Below the pieces are notes generated by a model. That model had not been told where the DNA came from. It saw nothing but the letters and a program-made list of their open reading frames with translations, and did not search any database. A stretch of DNA of 50,530 nucleotides from an uncultured Veillonellaceae bacterium (GTDB lineage: Bacteria; Bacillota; Negativicutes; Selenomonadales; Selenomonadaceae), in NCBI GenBank assembly GCA_902785705.1, contig CACZZN010000015.1:1-50530 (forward strand), in the 5' to 3' direction. Numbering within the stretch: position 1 is the stretch's first letter; every line of letters starts with the position of its first letter. Below, piece by piece: positions 1 through 8,221 of this stretch. The translations under genes were made by a program, and so were the position numbers.

Positions 1-270
1 CTGATGCGTGATTTCCATTGCACCAATCCCGATGACATGCACTATCAGGTCTTGGCAGATAGAGTGAGATATTTCAAGGCGACAGAGGAAGGGGTGTCGA
101 TTATGTGCAAGGCTATGGAAGATATGAGAAATGAAGCTGTACTGAAGCATGCAAAGGAGACAGCTCTTCGCATGATTGCAAATGGAAAACTTACACATGA
201 GGAAATAGCAGAGTGTGCCGGGTTGACATTAGATCAGGTCAAGGAACTGGCACATGAAAAATCCGCATAA
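1..270 (+). CDS. Rpn-family nuclease/putative transposase, C-terminal part (cut by window edge)
   Basis: The frame is open from base 1, so the gene starts left of the window and only the last 89 or so residues are seen. The tail (KATEEGVSIMCKAMEDMRNE, then a short helix-turn-helix-like end with LTHEEIAECAGLTLDQVKELA) is the usual C-terminus of Rpn/PD-(D/E)XK transposase-like proteins, whose catalytic domain would be upstream. Family members promote recombination or act as nucleases and often spread within Firmicutes genomes. It faces the minus-strand conjugation operon and shares a terminator region with it. Whether it is ICE cargo or a later insertion cannot be told from here. Confidence 0.75.
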   Translation: MMRDFHCTNPDDMHYQVLADRVRYFKATEEGVSIMCKAMEDMRNEAVLKHAKETALRMIANGKLTHEEIAECAGLTLDQVKELAHEKSA

Positions 271-276
271 ATTATC

Positions 277-313
277 ACCCCGATGGGCACATTGCTCCAC
301 CGGGGCTTTTTTA
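277..313 (+). terminator. Intrinsic terminator after the Rpn-like gene
   Basis: CCCCG at 278-282 pairs with CGGGG at 301-305. The stem extends by TGG/CCA after one mismatch and is followed by a run of T on the plus strand. It overlaps the stop of the convergent trbB. Confidence 0.7.
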
Positions 314-1261
314 TCTTCCCCAACTGTTCTTGATATATTTTTCCTTCTGTGCATCGTAGCCGTCCACGGCGATGACTTCCTCGATGTAGCGTTTCATGCC
401 CTTTAGCTTGAGGTAGACAATCACATCCACGGCCTCCGCTATCGTTTCGTACTGCGGCGTGACGGAAACCCTTGATACCATGCGTTCCAGGCGGTTCAGG
501 GTCTGCTCTGCGGAATTGCTGTGTACCGTGGAGCAGCCACCGCTGTGCCCCGTGCTCCAAGCATCAAGGAGGGAGAGAGCCTCGGCGCCGCGGACTTCGC
601 CCACGACGATCCTTTTCGGGGACGAGCGGAGCGTTCCTCTCAGGAGCGCTGCCATATCGGTAGAGTCGGAGGTGCGGAGCGCAAGATAATCTTCTGCCGT
701 GCATTGTAGTTCCGGCGTATCCTCGATCAGCACGATGCGCTCATGAAGCGAGGAGATTTCGGACAATATGGCATTGAGAAACGTGGTCTTGCCTGTGTTC
801 GTGCCGCCTGCTGCAAGGATATTTTTATGGCTCTTGATGGCACCCATGATGGCATCGTACTGATGCTCTGTCATGGTGCCGTTTTTTACATAGTCCATCA
901 GCGTCATTTCGTAGACGGCGTGCTTCCTGATGATGATGGAAGGGGAGGAGACGACATCGGGAATATATCCCTGAAAGCGGCTCCCGTCAGGAAGCTCGGC
1001 CTCCAGCATGGGAGAGTCCAGGGTGCATACCGTACCCTTCATATCCGCGACCTGATAGATGATCTGGCGCGTTCTTTCAGGATCCAGATTTTTTTGTGTG
1101 CAGTAGTGTCCTTTCTTGAAGGAATCCACCCATATCTTGCCATCGGGATTCACGATGACCTCCGTGATATCCGGATCCTGCATGTAGGACACGATATCGA
1201 AGCCCATCGTGAATTCCAGTGTATCCATTGCGCGCTTCAAGACTTCTTCCTTATGTTCCAT
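311..1261 (-). CDS. trbB: P-type conjugative transfer ATPase TrbB (VirB11 family)
   Basis: A 316-residue cytoplasmic hexameric ATPase of the VirB11/TrbB family, which energises pilus assembly and substrate transfer in type IV secretion. Visible motifs are Walker A GGTNTGKTT (about 152-160), the Asp box VLIEDTPELQ (about 177-186), Walker B RIVVGEVRG (about 217-225) and the His box GHSGGCSTVHSNS (about 238-250). The start is fixed by AGGAGG nine bases upstream of ATG 1261. It is the last gene of the minus-strand conjugation operon seen here, directly after traG. Length and motif order are normal for TrbB. Confidence 0.93.
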   Translation of the reverse strand: MEHKEEVLKRAMDTLEFTMGFDIVSYMQDPDITEVIVNPDGKIWVDSFKKGHYCTQKNLDPERTRQIIYQVADMKGTVCTLDSPMLEAELPDGSRFQGYIPDVVSSPSIIIRKHAVYEMTLMDYVKNGTMTEHQYDAIMGAIKSHKNILAAGGTNTGKTTFLNAILSEISSLHERIVLIEDTPELQCTAEDYLALRTSDSTDMAALLRGTLRSSPKRIVVGEVRGAEALSLLDAWSTGHSGGCSTVHSNSAEQTLNRLERMVSRVSVTPQYETIAEAVDVIVYLKLKGMKRYIEEVIAVDGYDAQKEKYIKNSWGR

Positions 1262-1274
1262 TCTTTCTGTCCTC

Positions 1275-3758
1275 CTAACCGGCTTTCCGATCTTCTGCTG
1301 TCTTGTCTATTTCAGTGCCATCGGCTGCATCATGCAGGATTTCACCGGAAGCGTCATGTTCTTCCTGCGGTGCTGCCTCCTTCCAATCGTCTCCTGCTGC
1401 CTTCCTTGCTTTGGCGATTTTCGCAGCGGCCTCCGCACGGCTTTCCATTTCCGGCCGGAGGATGGCATGGAGCTTCGCAAAGGAATCTATGCGCTCGCAG
1501 GTATCGCTGTAGAGCGGCGGCGGGAGGATACGCCGCTTGAATCGCTTGTCCTTGTAGTAAATCAGTTTCCTGGCATAGATGGGAGGATTCCTCGCGGTCA
1601 CGACCAGTTCGCGCTCGAAGGGCATTCCGGCGACTTCCTCCTGCGTCATGAGCTTCCTTGCTATGCCGGAGCGTGAGATGGAACCCTTGAAAAGACCGCC
1701 GCCGCCGTCGCTCTTGTTCTCAACGATGATGGTTTCATTGCCTAGCTGCTCGGAAATATACTTCGCCGTTTCTGCGCCGTCAGGATTCGGGGTATGATAA
1801 ATCTGCGTATGGCAGTTTCCCAGAATGGACTGATCCTTCGTATATGCCTTATTGACTTGCTTAATGTTCTGGCTTACAATGCACATTTTGATGCCGTAGG
1901 AGGCGCACACCGCCATTGCCGTCTCAACGGTATCGAAGCGGCCAAACTGGGCGAACTCGTCAAGCATCAGAAGGAGCCGCTGGCGCTTGATACCTTCGAT
2001 ATGCTCATTCTTCATGTCACGGATCAGGCGGTTGAACATCAGATCGACCAAAAGACGCACCAAAGGGGTGAGCTTCGCAAGATCATTCGGAGGTATCACA
2101 AGGAAGAAGGACACCTCGCGGTCAGGATCGAGAAGATCCTGCAGACGAAAATCCGACGTGCTGGTATTGACCTGAACAATCGGGTCGCTGTAAAGATTCA
2201 GGCAGGTTGCCGCCGTGGACTGGACGCCGGAAAGCTCATCTTTGGCTTTATCAAGCATGGAGGTCGCGCATTCGCGCACTTTGGGATGAACCAGAAGGTA
2301 GCACCAAGGCTCTGCCTCGAAGTCAATCTTTGGCGCATCGTCCTCGAACTGCTCTGAAACCTCGTCATATTCCTTCCGTGCGTATTCCGCTTCCTTGGCA
2401 AGCTGTTCCGATTTTCTGCTTAACTGCTCGGCTTTGGCGGAGCAGTTCTCGACCTCCTTGATCAGCGCGACGATCTGCCCGGCGATCTCGTCGCGTTCTT
2501 CTTCGCTCTCTGCGGACTCGGCATCGCGTTCGGCCTGCGCCTGCATATCCCTTGCGTCCTGTTCGTCCTGTGCGGCTTTCTGTGCTGCTTCCTCAGCAGC
2601 CTGCGCCTTGGCTTCAAGCTTCTCTGCCTTCTCCTGTGCCTTGAGGATCAGGTCTTCCTTTCTGGCGTCCACCTTGCGCTTCACAGGGCGTTTTTTGATT
2701 TCCGCTTTCAGTTCGTTCACGGAACGGATCCGGCATGGCGCATGGAAAAGATCCTCGATTGCCTTTTCGTAAGGCTCGAAGTTCGTGATGTAATCGTCCA
2801 CATAGCATTTCTGGAAGATATTTTTGTCCTTCAGGAATTCCTGCTGCGTGATATGCGGGTAAGTTGCCATGGTTTCCAGTGCATCCGTGATGTTCGAGAG
2901 GAACGTGAAGACATTCGTGAGGTTCGGCAGGGGACGGTTCTCGCGCTCGAACTGATAGAGATGGTGGAGGATCGCGCCCTTCAGAAGAATCTTGCCTGCC
3001 TGCGGCCAGTAGTCGCTGTCCTTGTTCTCGCCCTTGGGATTGATGAGGATGCCTGCTACGGTCTCGAGATCGCCGGATTCGTAGATGGTTTTCATGCGGA
3101 TCTCCGCAAGGGGATTCCATCTTGCGGAGCTGCCGTCATTCTCCAACGGGGCGAACTTGATACATTTCTGGTGCATGACATTCTTTCGGTAGCCTGCAGA
3201 GTATTCCCAATTCTCGCCTTTCACATCTGTCACGAAGATGGAGTGGGGCCAGGTGAGGCAGGTCGGGATGATGATGCCGACACCCTTGCCGCCTCGCGTC
3301 GGGGACATGAGAAACACATGGGCTGGCCCGTCGTCGCGCATGAGCTTCCCATTGTAGGGGTTCACGCCGACAATCACGCCCGGATTGTTCGTAAGTTCCG
3401 CGAGCTCGATATCCCTTGCCGTAGCCCATCGTGCCGCGCCGTGGGTAGTCAGCGGTTCCATGCGCTTTATGATCGTGACGGCAAGGAAGAAGCCTGCCAT
3501 GAGCGAAAGATAAAGCCAGCGGGAGGCTGATTCGATGATGGCAGGCATGGCTTCCCCGAACCGGTAATCCCAAAGGAAAAACCGATAGGGAGGGTATATA
3601 CGGAAATCGCCTGCCGGAAGAAAGCCGCCAAGGGCATCCGCATATTCGCAGTCAGATGCGACCGCCTGTGTTGCTGCAAACATTCCAAGAAGTCCTGCCG
3701 CAAGCATCACGCCCATGAAAATCTTGACGTTGCGGATGCGTTTCTCCTTATCCTGCAT
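1275..3758 (-). CDS. traG: Type IV coupling protein TraG/VirD4 with coiled-coil insertion
   Basis: An 827-residue coupling protein that brings the relaxase-DNA complex to the secretion channel at the inner membrane. Two N-terminal membrane segments (about 12-33 and 81-98) precede Walker A SPTRGGKGVG (about 152-161) and Walker B LLLMLDEFAQFG (about 596-607). The normal family length is roughly 600-700. The excess lies at about 350-475, where an Ala/Glu/Lys/Gln-rich heptad-like stretch predicts a long coiled coil between the two ATPase motifs. The start ATG at 3758 has TAGGAGGG upstream. It lies between trbI and trbB as in P-type systems. The insertion is visible; its role is unknown. Confidence 0.92.
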   Translation of the reverse strand: MQDKEKRIRNVKIFMGVMLAAGLLGMFAATQAVASDCEYADALGGFLPAGDFRIYPPYRFFLWDYRFGEAMPAIIESASRWLYLSLMAGFFLAVTIIKRMEPLTTHGAARWATARDIELAELTNNPGVIVGVNPYNGKLMRDDGPAHVFLMSPTRGGKGVGIIIPTCLTWPHSIFVTDVKGENWEYSAGYRKNVMHQKCIKFAPLENDGSSARWNPLAEIRMKTIYESGDLETVAGILINPKGENKDSDYWPQAGKILLKGAILHHLYQFERENRPLPNLTNVFTFLSNITDALETMATYPHITQQEFLKDKNIFQKCYVDDYITNFEPYEKAIEDLFHAPCRIRSVNELKAEIKKRPVKRKVDARKEDLILKAQEKAEKLEAKAQAAEEAAQKAAQDEQDARDMQAQAERDAESAESEEERDEIAGQIVALIKEVENCSAKAEQLSRKSEQLAKEAEYARKEYDEVSEQFEDDAPKIDFEAEPWCYLLVHPKVRECATSMLDKAKDELSGVQSTAATCLNLYSDPIVQVNTSTSDFRLQDLLDPDREVSFFLVIPPNDLAKLTPLVRLLVDLMFNRLIRDMKNEHIEGIKRQRLLLMLDEFAQFGRFDTVETAMAVCASYGIKMCIVSQNIKQVNKAYTKDQSILGNCHTQIYHTPNPDGAETAKYISEQLGNETIIVENKSDGGGGLFKGSISRSGIARKLMTQEEVAGMPFERELVVTARNPPIYARKLIYYKDKRFKRRILPPPLYSDTCERIDSFAKLHAILRPEMESRAEAAAKIAKARKAAGDDWKEAAPQEEHDASGEILHDAADGTEIDKTAEDRKAG

Positions 3759-3777
3759 GGAATCCCTCCTAGCGTTA

Positions 3778-3804
3778 GGAGGATGCCCATAATGGGCATC
3801 CTCC
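3778..3804. repeat. Palindrome GGAGGATGCCCA/TGGGCATCCTCC (dispersed palindrome, copy 1)
   Basis: A perfect 12-bp inverted repeat with a 3-base loop lies between the trbI stop and the traG ribosome site. The core GCCCAT(A/T)ATGGGC recurs at 7330-7348 and 15545-15557, with a variant at 11935-11959. There is no T run, so it is not a plain terminator. Confidence 0.85.
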
Positions 3805-3809
3805 CGTTA

Positions 3810-5051
3810 TCAATAAAAAGTGTATGGGGAAAGCTGAATCGTCTGCGTGACATACACGTTGAACTCGCTGCCTGCCTTGACCGTGATGGTAGGCTGCAGA
3901 TTCTGCTTGAGACTCTGATTGAAGATACTGGAAGCAGAGTTTATGAGGTTGCTCATAGCGCCCTGCTGTGCAAGCTGCCCTGTGGTATAGGTGCCTGCCC
4001 GTGTATCGTTGCTTCCCGTCGCGATCGCGCCAAGGGCAGCAATCGCTGACGTTATCACGCCTGCGCGGATTGCGCCTCCGGTGTGGTTGTTGACCTTGCC
4101 GGAGATTCCTGCGTAGCCGGCATAATCGGCTGCGATCATGGAGCCGTTCAGGGCATAGGAGCCTCCCGTGGGAAGCACCAGCGCATCCCATGTGACGCTT
4201 ACGCGCCCCTGACCGTTCCGGATATCGTTGCCATACGTCCCGATGAGACGGCTTCCGGCAGGAATGAGCAGCATGGAGCCGGACAGGGAATCATAGACAT
4301 TGCTCTCGATCTGGGCAATGACCTGACCGCCGATATCCGTATTGATGCCCGTGAGCAGGACCGCAGGAAACACGGTTCCTGCCTGCAGGGAATTCTGCGT
4401 CAGCGGGACATAGGCAGGCGAAGACGCCATCATGGTTGCGGCAGATACCTGGCTTCCTGCGCTCGTTGGGGCAAGCATCTGGCTTTCGGATGTTCCGGCG
4501 GCAGCCTGTTTTTTCTCCTTTGCCGCCATGTTGAAGGAGATTGCCGCTGCATACTTTTCCTTTTCCGCGACAGGGGAGGGGACAGGCGGCGCCTGCACGG
4601 GAGCGCTTGCCGTTGGCACATAGGCGCTGCTATAGTTTCTCTGCGGTATCTGCGGAAGCTGCTGCGGCTGCTGTGGATTTTGATTCTGTGCCGCTGTCAC
4701 ATGCGGAGAGGTCTGCGGAGCAGGCTGCGTCTGGCCGGTCTTCTTGGCGTTCATCTGCTGCATCTGCGCGTAATCGTTAGGCATTCCTGCCTTGTGTTCC
4801 ATCTGGTTCTTATTGGCAGGTTCTTCCTGCTTGGTTCGGGGAACTTTCTGCTGTTCCGTATCGGAGGAACTGAAATAGGAGAAGGAAATGAATGCAACAA
4901 CAATCACGCCGATGATGGAGTAGACAACCTTGCGGTTGATGCCGTAGACCGTATCATCCACGCCGTCCGCCATAGAAAAGTTTTCCTCCGGCGCATCGTC
5001 CTTGCGGAACCTGCGCCGAAAGGACTCAAGTATTTCGGAGAGTTTTTCCAT
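3810..5051 (-). CDS. trbI: TrbI/VirB10-like conjugation channel protein
   Basis: An inner-membrane anchored protein that spans the periplasm and gates the outer-membrane pore of the secretion channel. Visible are a cytoplasmic N-terminus, one membrane segment (VVYSIIGVIVVAFISFSYF), a long Pro/Gln/Ala-rich periplasmic linker, and the C-terminal VirB10 beta-barrel domain with LIPAGSRLIGTYGNDI and ending in FNVYVTQTIQLSPY. The frame opens at a GTG (5060) that overlaps the trbG stop as GTGA. I prefer ATG 5051 because GGAGAGG lies eight bases before it, while the GTG sits inside that site. Length (413 residues) fits the family. Confidence 0.9.
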   Translation of the reverse strand: MEKLSEILESFRRRFRKDDAPEENFSMADGVDDTVYGINRKVVYSIIGVIVVAFISFSYFSSSDTEQQKVPRTKQEEPANKNQMEHKAGMPNDYAQMQQMNAKKTGQTQPAPQTSPHVTAAQNQNPQQPQQLPQIPQRNYSSAYVPTASAPVQAPPVPSPVAEKEKYAAAISFNMAAKEKKQAAAGTSESQMLAPTSAGSQVSAATMMASSPAYVPLTQNSLQAGTVFPAVLLTGINTDIGGQVIAQIESNVYDSLSGSMLLIPAGSRLIGTYGNDIRNGQGRVSVTWDALVLPTGGSYALNGSMIAADYAGYAGISGKVNNHTGGAIRAGVITSAIAALGAIATGSNDTRAGTYTTGQLAQQGAMSNLINSASSIFNQSLKQNLQPTITVKAGSEFNVYVTQTIQLSPYTFY

Positions 5052-5056
5052 GCCCG

Positions 5057-6049
5057 TCACCTCTCCGCCGTGATCTTCACGATGTCCTTGCCCAAGCGAA
5101 GCTCCGCTTTCTGGAATGTGCGGTCAATTACGATGCAGTCATTTTTCGTATGGTAGTTCACGATCATGGCTTCCTTTTTCCCAGGTTCGCGGACGAAGAG
5201 GACAGGCATCGCAGCATTGTGCTTTCGGAACTTGATCCACGTCCTTTTCCCGTCATCGAAGATTTCCGACGGTTTCCATTCGGCATCGCCGGAAATGCTG
5301 TAATTGAAGTTCAGGTTTTCAAGGCCCGTCACGGTGCCGCTGCTCATTTGCGCATTTTGCCGGGCCATCTGGAGGCTTGCCTTCATTTCCTCCGTGCCAT
5401 AGGACCATTTGATGATGGGGTTGTACCAATCGCTTTCCTCGCATAGCACCTGATAGGTATGGTGCGTCGTATTGATGATGAGGTTCGTTTTTGCGCCCTT
5501 GGCAATGGGTTTCAGGTAAAGATGCGGCGTGCCTTCCACGGTGGACGCATCCAGCATCCATTTTCCCGTATCGCCGCCGCCGACAAACGTGATCTGCTCG
5601 CCGTCCTTCAGGCAGATGTCTGTCAGGTAGTTCAGTTTGCAATAGATTTTATAGAGCTGTGACGGTGTATAGGCGAAAACCATGGTGGAATCGCCCTGTG
5701 CATTGATGGCATCCTGCAAATAGCCCTCGTCAGCGTCTGGTTCCGGCCTCACAAGGAAATTGCTGTTTGCGGGGTAGGAATAGGATTTCTCCTGTGCGTT
5801 TATCATGGCCTCCTGTTCCCATTGCAGGCGGTCGATCTCGTCCAGAAGCTCGTTCTGCCTGCGGCTCTGTTCCTCGATCTGCGCCTGCAGCTCCTTGATT
5901 TCCGCCTGCAGTTTCTTCTCACGGGAACTTTCTTCCTGCTGCGTTTCCTGTGCAGGCGTTTCCTGCTCCGCCGCAAAGGATGCGGACGGCAGGACGAGAC
6001 AGGCAAGCGTCATGCCTGTCAGGATGCGTTTTTTTAGACTTGGTTTCAA
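5057..6049 (-). CDS. trbG: TrbG/VirB9-like outer-membrane core protein
   Basis: A 330-residue secreted component of the outer-membrane core complex. It has a clear signal peptide (KKRILTGMTLACLVLPSASFA), then a charged Gln/Glu-rich coiled-coil region (about 30-90), which is longer than in many VirB9 proteins. The conserved part follows, with FAYTPSQLYKIYCKLNYLTDI, the LYLKPIAKGAKTNLIINT stretch and a C-terminal Ig-like domain ending in WIKFRKHNAAMPVLF. The start is TTG 6049 with AGGGGG eight bases upstream. It is followed at once by trbI. Its presence supports a diderm host. Confidence 0.88.
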   Translation of the reverse strand: MKPSLKKRILTGMTLACLVLPSASFAAEQETPAQETQQEESSREKKLQAEIKELQAQIEEQSRRQNELLDEIDRLQWEQEAMINAQEKSYSYPANSNFLVRPEPDADEGYLQDAINAQGDSTMVFAYTPSQLYKIYCKLNYLTDICLKDGEQITFVGGGDTGKWMLDASTVEGTPHLYLKPIAKGAKTNLIINTTHHTYQVLCEESDWYNPIIKWSYGTEEMKASLQMARQNAQMSSGTVTGLENLNFNYSISGDAEWKPSEIFDDGKRTWIKFRKHNAAMPVLFVREPGKKEAMIVNYHTKNDCIVIDRTFQKAELRLGKDIVKITAER

Positions 6050-6064
6050 CGTTCATTCCCCCTG

Positions 6065-6787
6065 TTACTTTTTGGTGTTCTGTACCGTGGTGTCCTTCTG
6101 CCAGTTGAAGTCAGAAAGGTAGATCCCCAAGGGATTGACCCGCAGGGTTTCCTTGTCCTTCGCAGGGATTGTCATGGTCGTGAACACCCCTGTCATGGGA
6201 ATGACTTCCTTCTCGCCGGAGCCGACGATGAAGACCTCCTCGTTCCATCGTGCCTGATAGGAGCCGCTGCTGCCGTCCACAGGCAGGATTGAGACAATCG
6301 ACACCTGAACGGTCTGCTTTCCGAAGTTCTCTGCTATCTTGTCCTGCTTGATTTCAGCGCTCATTTTGGTGGCTGCGTCCCTTGTCAGGAAATGATAGGC
6401 TTCCGACCAGTTCTGCTTATAGACCACGGGATCCAGCGGCAGGGATCGGGTGTTCAGGATGAACTGCCCGATGAAGTATTCGATTTCCTCGTTCTGCGGG
6501 GTGTACTGGATTTCCGACATGACGCCTGCGCTTTTGACCTCGCCTGTGCTCCTGTCCACCTCAATGACATATGGCTCGATGGTGGACTTCATGGACTGGA
6601 AAACAAGCCCTCCTGCAAGAACGACGCAGGCACCTGCAAGCGCAAGCGTCAGGAGCCGGAGGTTATGGTTCTGGACAATGACCGCGCCTTCGCGCTTGTC
6701 CCAGACGGAGCGCCCGTATTCGCAGGGATCCGTCGGTTCCTGCGTGGTGTACTGCTGCGGTCCCTTGAAAAATTCCTTGATATTCAC
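6065..6787 (-). CDS. trbF: TrbF/VirB8-like conjugation protein
   Basis: A 240-residue bitopic inner-membrane protein of the secretion channel. A cytoplasmic N-terminus of about 45 residues is followed by a membrane helix (LLTLALAGACVVLAGGLVF) and a periplasmic NTF2-like domain with the family signatures YVIEVDRSTGEVKSAG and NPLGIYLSDFNW near the end. It starts at GTG 6787 with AAGGAGG six bases upstream; the nearby ATG is out of frame. It is 15 bases upstream of trbG in the same operon. Confidence 0.9.
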   Translation of the reverse strand: MNIKEFFKGPQQYTTQEPTDPCEYGRSVWDKREGAVIVQNHNLRLLTLALAGACVVLAGGLVFQSMKSTIEPYVIEVDRSTGEVKSAGVMSEIQYTPQNEEIEYFIGQFILNTRSLPLDPVVYKQNWSEAYHFLTRDAATKMSAEIKQDKIAENFGKQTVQVSIVSILPVDGSSGSYQARWNEEVFIVGSGEKEVIPMTGVFTTMTIPAKDKETLRVNPLGIYLSDFNWQKDTTVQNTKK

Positions 6788-6800
6788 ATGGATCCTCCTT

Positions 6801-7049
6801 TTATTGGATTTTTACAATGTAGCGCATGGGATCTTTTCCTGTCCTCACGCAATAGCGGAGGATGCGCGTCAGGTTGATCTTTCCTGCTTTCCTGCTGGTG
6901 TGGTAGATTAGATCATGGAGATAGGCAGGGGCCATGCCGATGGCCTTCGCGCATTCCTTGACGCTGCCATCGAATTCAAGATTCAGGATTTCTTCCACGA
7001 ACATCCCTCGGTCGAATTCGATGCAAAGTCTGTCCACATGTGCAAGCAT
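6801..7049 (-). CDS. Small helix-turn-helix-like protein in the tra operon
   Basis: An 82-residue cytoplasmic protein. The middle (VKECAKAIGMAPAYLHDLIY) reads like a helix-turn-helix and is followed by a basic stretch. I do not recognise a family. It lies in the conjugation operon between the PilP-like gene and trbF, so it is probably co-expressed. The ATG start is the first available in frame, but the Shine-Dalgarno sequence is poorly placed. It could be a local regulator or a small structural factor. Confidence 0.65.
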   Translation of the reverse strand: MLAHVDRLCIEFDRGMFVEEILNLEFDGSVKECAKAIGMAPAYLHDLIYHTSRKAGKINLTRILRYCVRTGKDPMRYIVKIQ

Positions 7050-7084
7050 GTTTTCCGTATCCGTCTTGAGTTCCTCCTTCCGTG

Positions 7085-7600
7085 TTATTTGCTGCTGTCC
7101 TGCGGGATGCCGTCACCGCCGATGAAAGCGATCTTGCTCTGATAGTTCTCGGTCGGTGCGGCTTCTTTTGCTTCCGTCCGCACAGGAATCTGCGGAAGCG
7201 GAGGAAGGTTTGGCTTTGGCTGTGCGGCAGGAATCACGGGGATCTGCCGGACTGGTTCTGTGGGTTCTGCTTCCTGTGCCGTTTCCGGAAGGGAAAATGG
7301 ATCAATTTGGGCAATGTCAATCCGTTGGGGATGCCCATAATGGGCATCTTCGGCTGTTTCGGGAACGGGAGGCGCCGCCGTATGGAAGAAAACACCGCAT
7401 CCCCACAATGCAAGCGCGGCAAGCGCCGCAACAGCCAGAGGAGCACGGAAGTGCTTCATGCGCTCGTAGGGACTGGCAGGAACGTATTTCCTTCGCCAAC
7501 CTTCAGGAAGATCCTTTTCCCAAAAAATATGCTCGCCGCCATTCGGATCGTAGGCGTATTGTGTGGGTTTGAGCGGAATTTCGTTGATGCCGGTTTTCAA
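7085..7600 (-). CDS. Membrane protein with proline-rich periplasmic part, PilP/GspC-like
   Basis: A protein of 171 residues if started at TTG 7600. That start overlaps the previous stop as TTGA and has AAGGAG nine bases upstream; the ATG at 7645 lacks such support. It has a short cytoplasmic part, a membrane helix (APLAVAALAALALWGCGVFF), the phrase IDPFSLP typical of PilP/GspC linkers, a Pro-rich spacer, and a short C-terminal strand-like end (KIAFIGGDG). The likeness to PilP is an inference from layout and the DPF motif. It contains a dispersed palindrome at 7330-7348 inside the coding sequence. Confidence 0.65.
   Translation of the reverse strand: MKTGINEIPLKPTQYAYDPNGGEHIFWEKDLPEGWRRKYVPASPYERMKHFRAPLAVAALAALALWGCGVFFHTAAPPVPETAEDAHYGHPQRIDIAQIDPFSLPETAQEAEPTEPVRQIPVIPAAQPKPNLPPLPQIPVRTEAKEAAPTENYQSKIAFIGGDGIPQDSSK
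7330..7348. repeat. Dispersed palindrome inside a coding region
   Basis: GATGCCCATAATGGGCATC is a near-perfect palindrome identical to the core at 3778-3804. It encodes DAHYGHP in the PilP-like gene, so it is tolerated within a protein. Confidence 0.85.
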
Positions 7601-7761
7601 TGCCCGTTGCTCCTTTCCATACGTCTCATATCCGCCTCGACCCATGCACGGAAATATTCTCCCTGAACGAACACTGTCTTGTAGAGCTTGCGGATGGTGA
7701 AATACTGGACGATCATGCCTGCCAGGAGCGCCATGCTCAGCAGGACAAGGGATAGCATCAT
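7597..7761 (-). CDS. Small single-pass membrane protein of the tra operon
   Basis: A 54-residue protein that is mostly one membrane helix (MMLSLVLLSMALLAGMIVQYF) followed by a basic tail. ATG 7761 is chosen because AGGAGG lies six bases upstream; a longer frame to 7818 has no such site and would overlap the previous gene. It is coupled to the next gene by a TTGA overlap. No family is recognised. Confidence 0.7.
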   Translation of the reverse strand: MMLSLVLLSMALLAGMIVQYFTIRKLYKTVFVQGEYFRAWVEADMRRMERSNGH

Positions 7762-7771
7762 AGGTTTCCTC

Positions 7772-8221
7772 CTAATCTTTTGTGTAGATCTTGTATCGCA
7801 GGACGGTATGGACAGCATGGTGTTCCACCCCCATCGAAAGGGAAGTCATGCCAATCAGGGCATCCTGCACGTGGAAGTCCTCAAGTAGATGCGCGGTTCC
7901 TTCCCATGTGCCGGAAATATCCAGTTCATAGGTCACGCCGTATGCGTCGTTCCGGACATTCTTCACGCCATGCAGGGAGAGCCCGTATTGCTGCACCTTT
8001 AGAAGAAGCCGCTGCTGAACGTCTGCAGACTGCTTCTTTGTGACGGGGCGGTACGGTTCCTGATTGACAGCGATTGCTTTCTGGTTGAAAGCTTGGATCT
8101 GTTCCTGCATGGCGGCAGCCTGCATCCTGGTTTCCGCAGCCAGTCCTGCCGCATGATGGATAAGTGCGCCGCCAAGCAAGGCAAGCGCCAAGAAAAGTGC
8201 CTGTATCTTATATTGCTTCAC
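7772..8221 (-). CDS. PilO/GspM-like inner-membrane protein
   Basis: A 149-residue bitopic protein with one N-terminal membrane helix (ALFLALALLGGALIHHAAGL), a Gln/Ala-rich coiled-coil stretch (about 28-50), and a C-terminal alpha/beta domain with YELDISGTWEGTAHLLEDF, which resembles the ferredoxin-like fold of PilO. It starts at GTG 8221 with AGGAGG six bases upstream and overlaps the previous stop by four bases. Paired with the PilN-like gene just upstream, it recalls the pilN-pilO order of type IV pilus operons. The match is by eye only. Confidence 0.65.
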   Translation of the reverse strand: MKQYKIQALFLALALLGGALIHHAAGLAAETRMQAAAMQEQIQAFNQKAIAVNQEPYRPVTKKQSADVQQRLLLKVQQYGLSLHGVKNVRNDAYGVTYELDISGTWEGTAHLLEDFHVQDALIGMTSLSMGVEHHAVHTVLRYKIYTKD

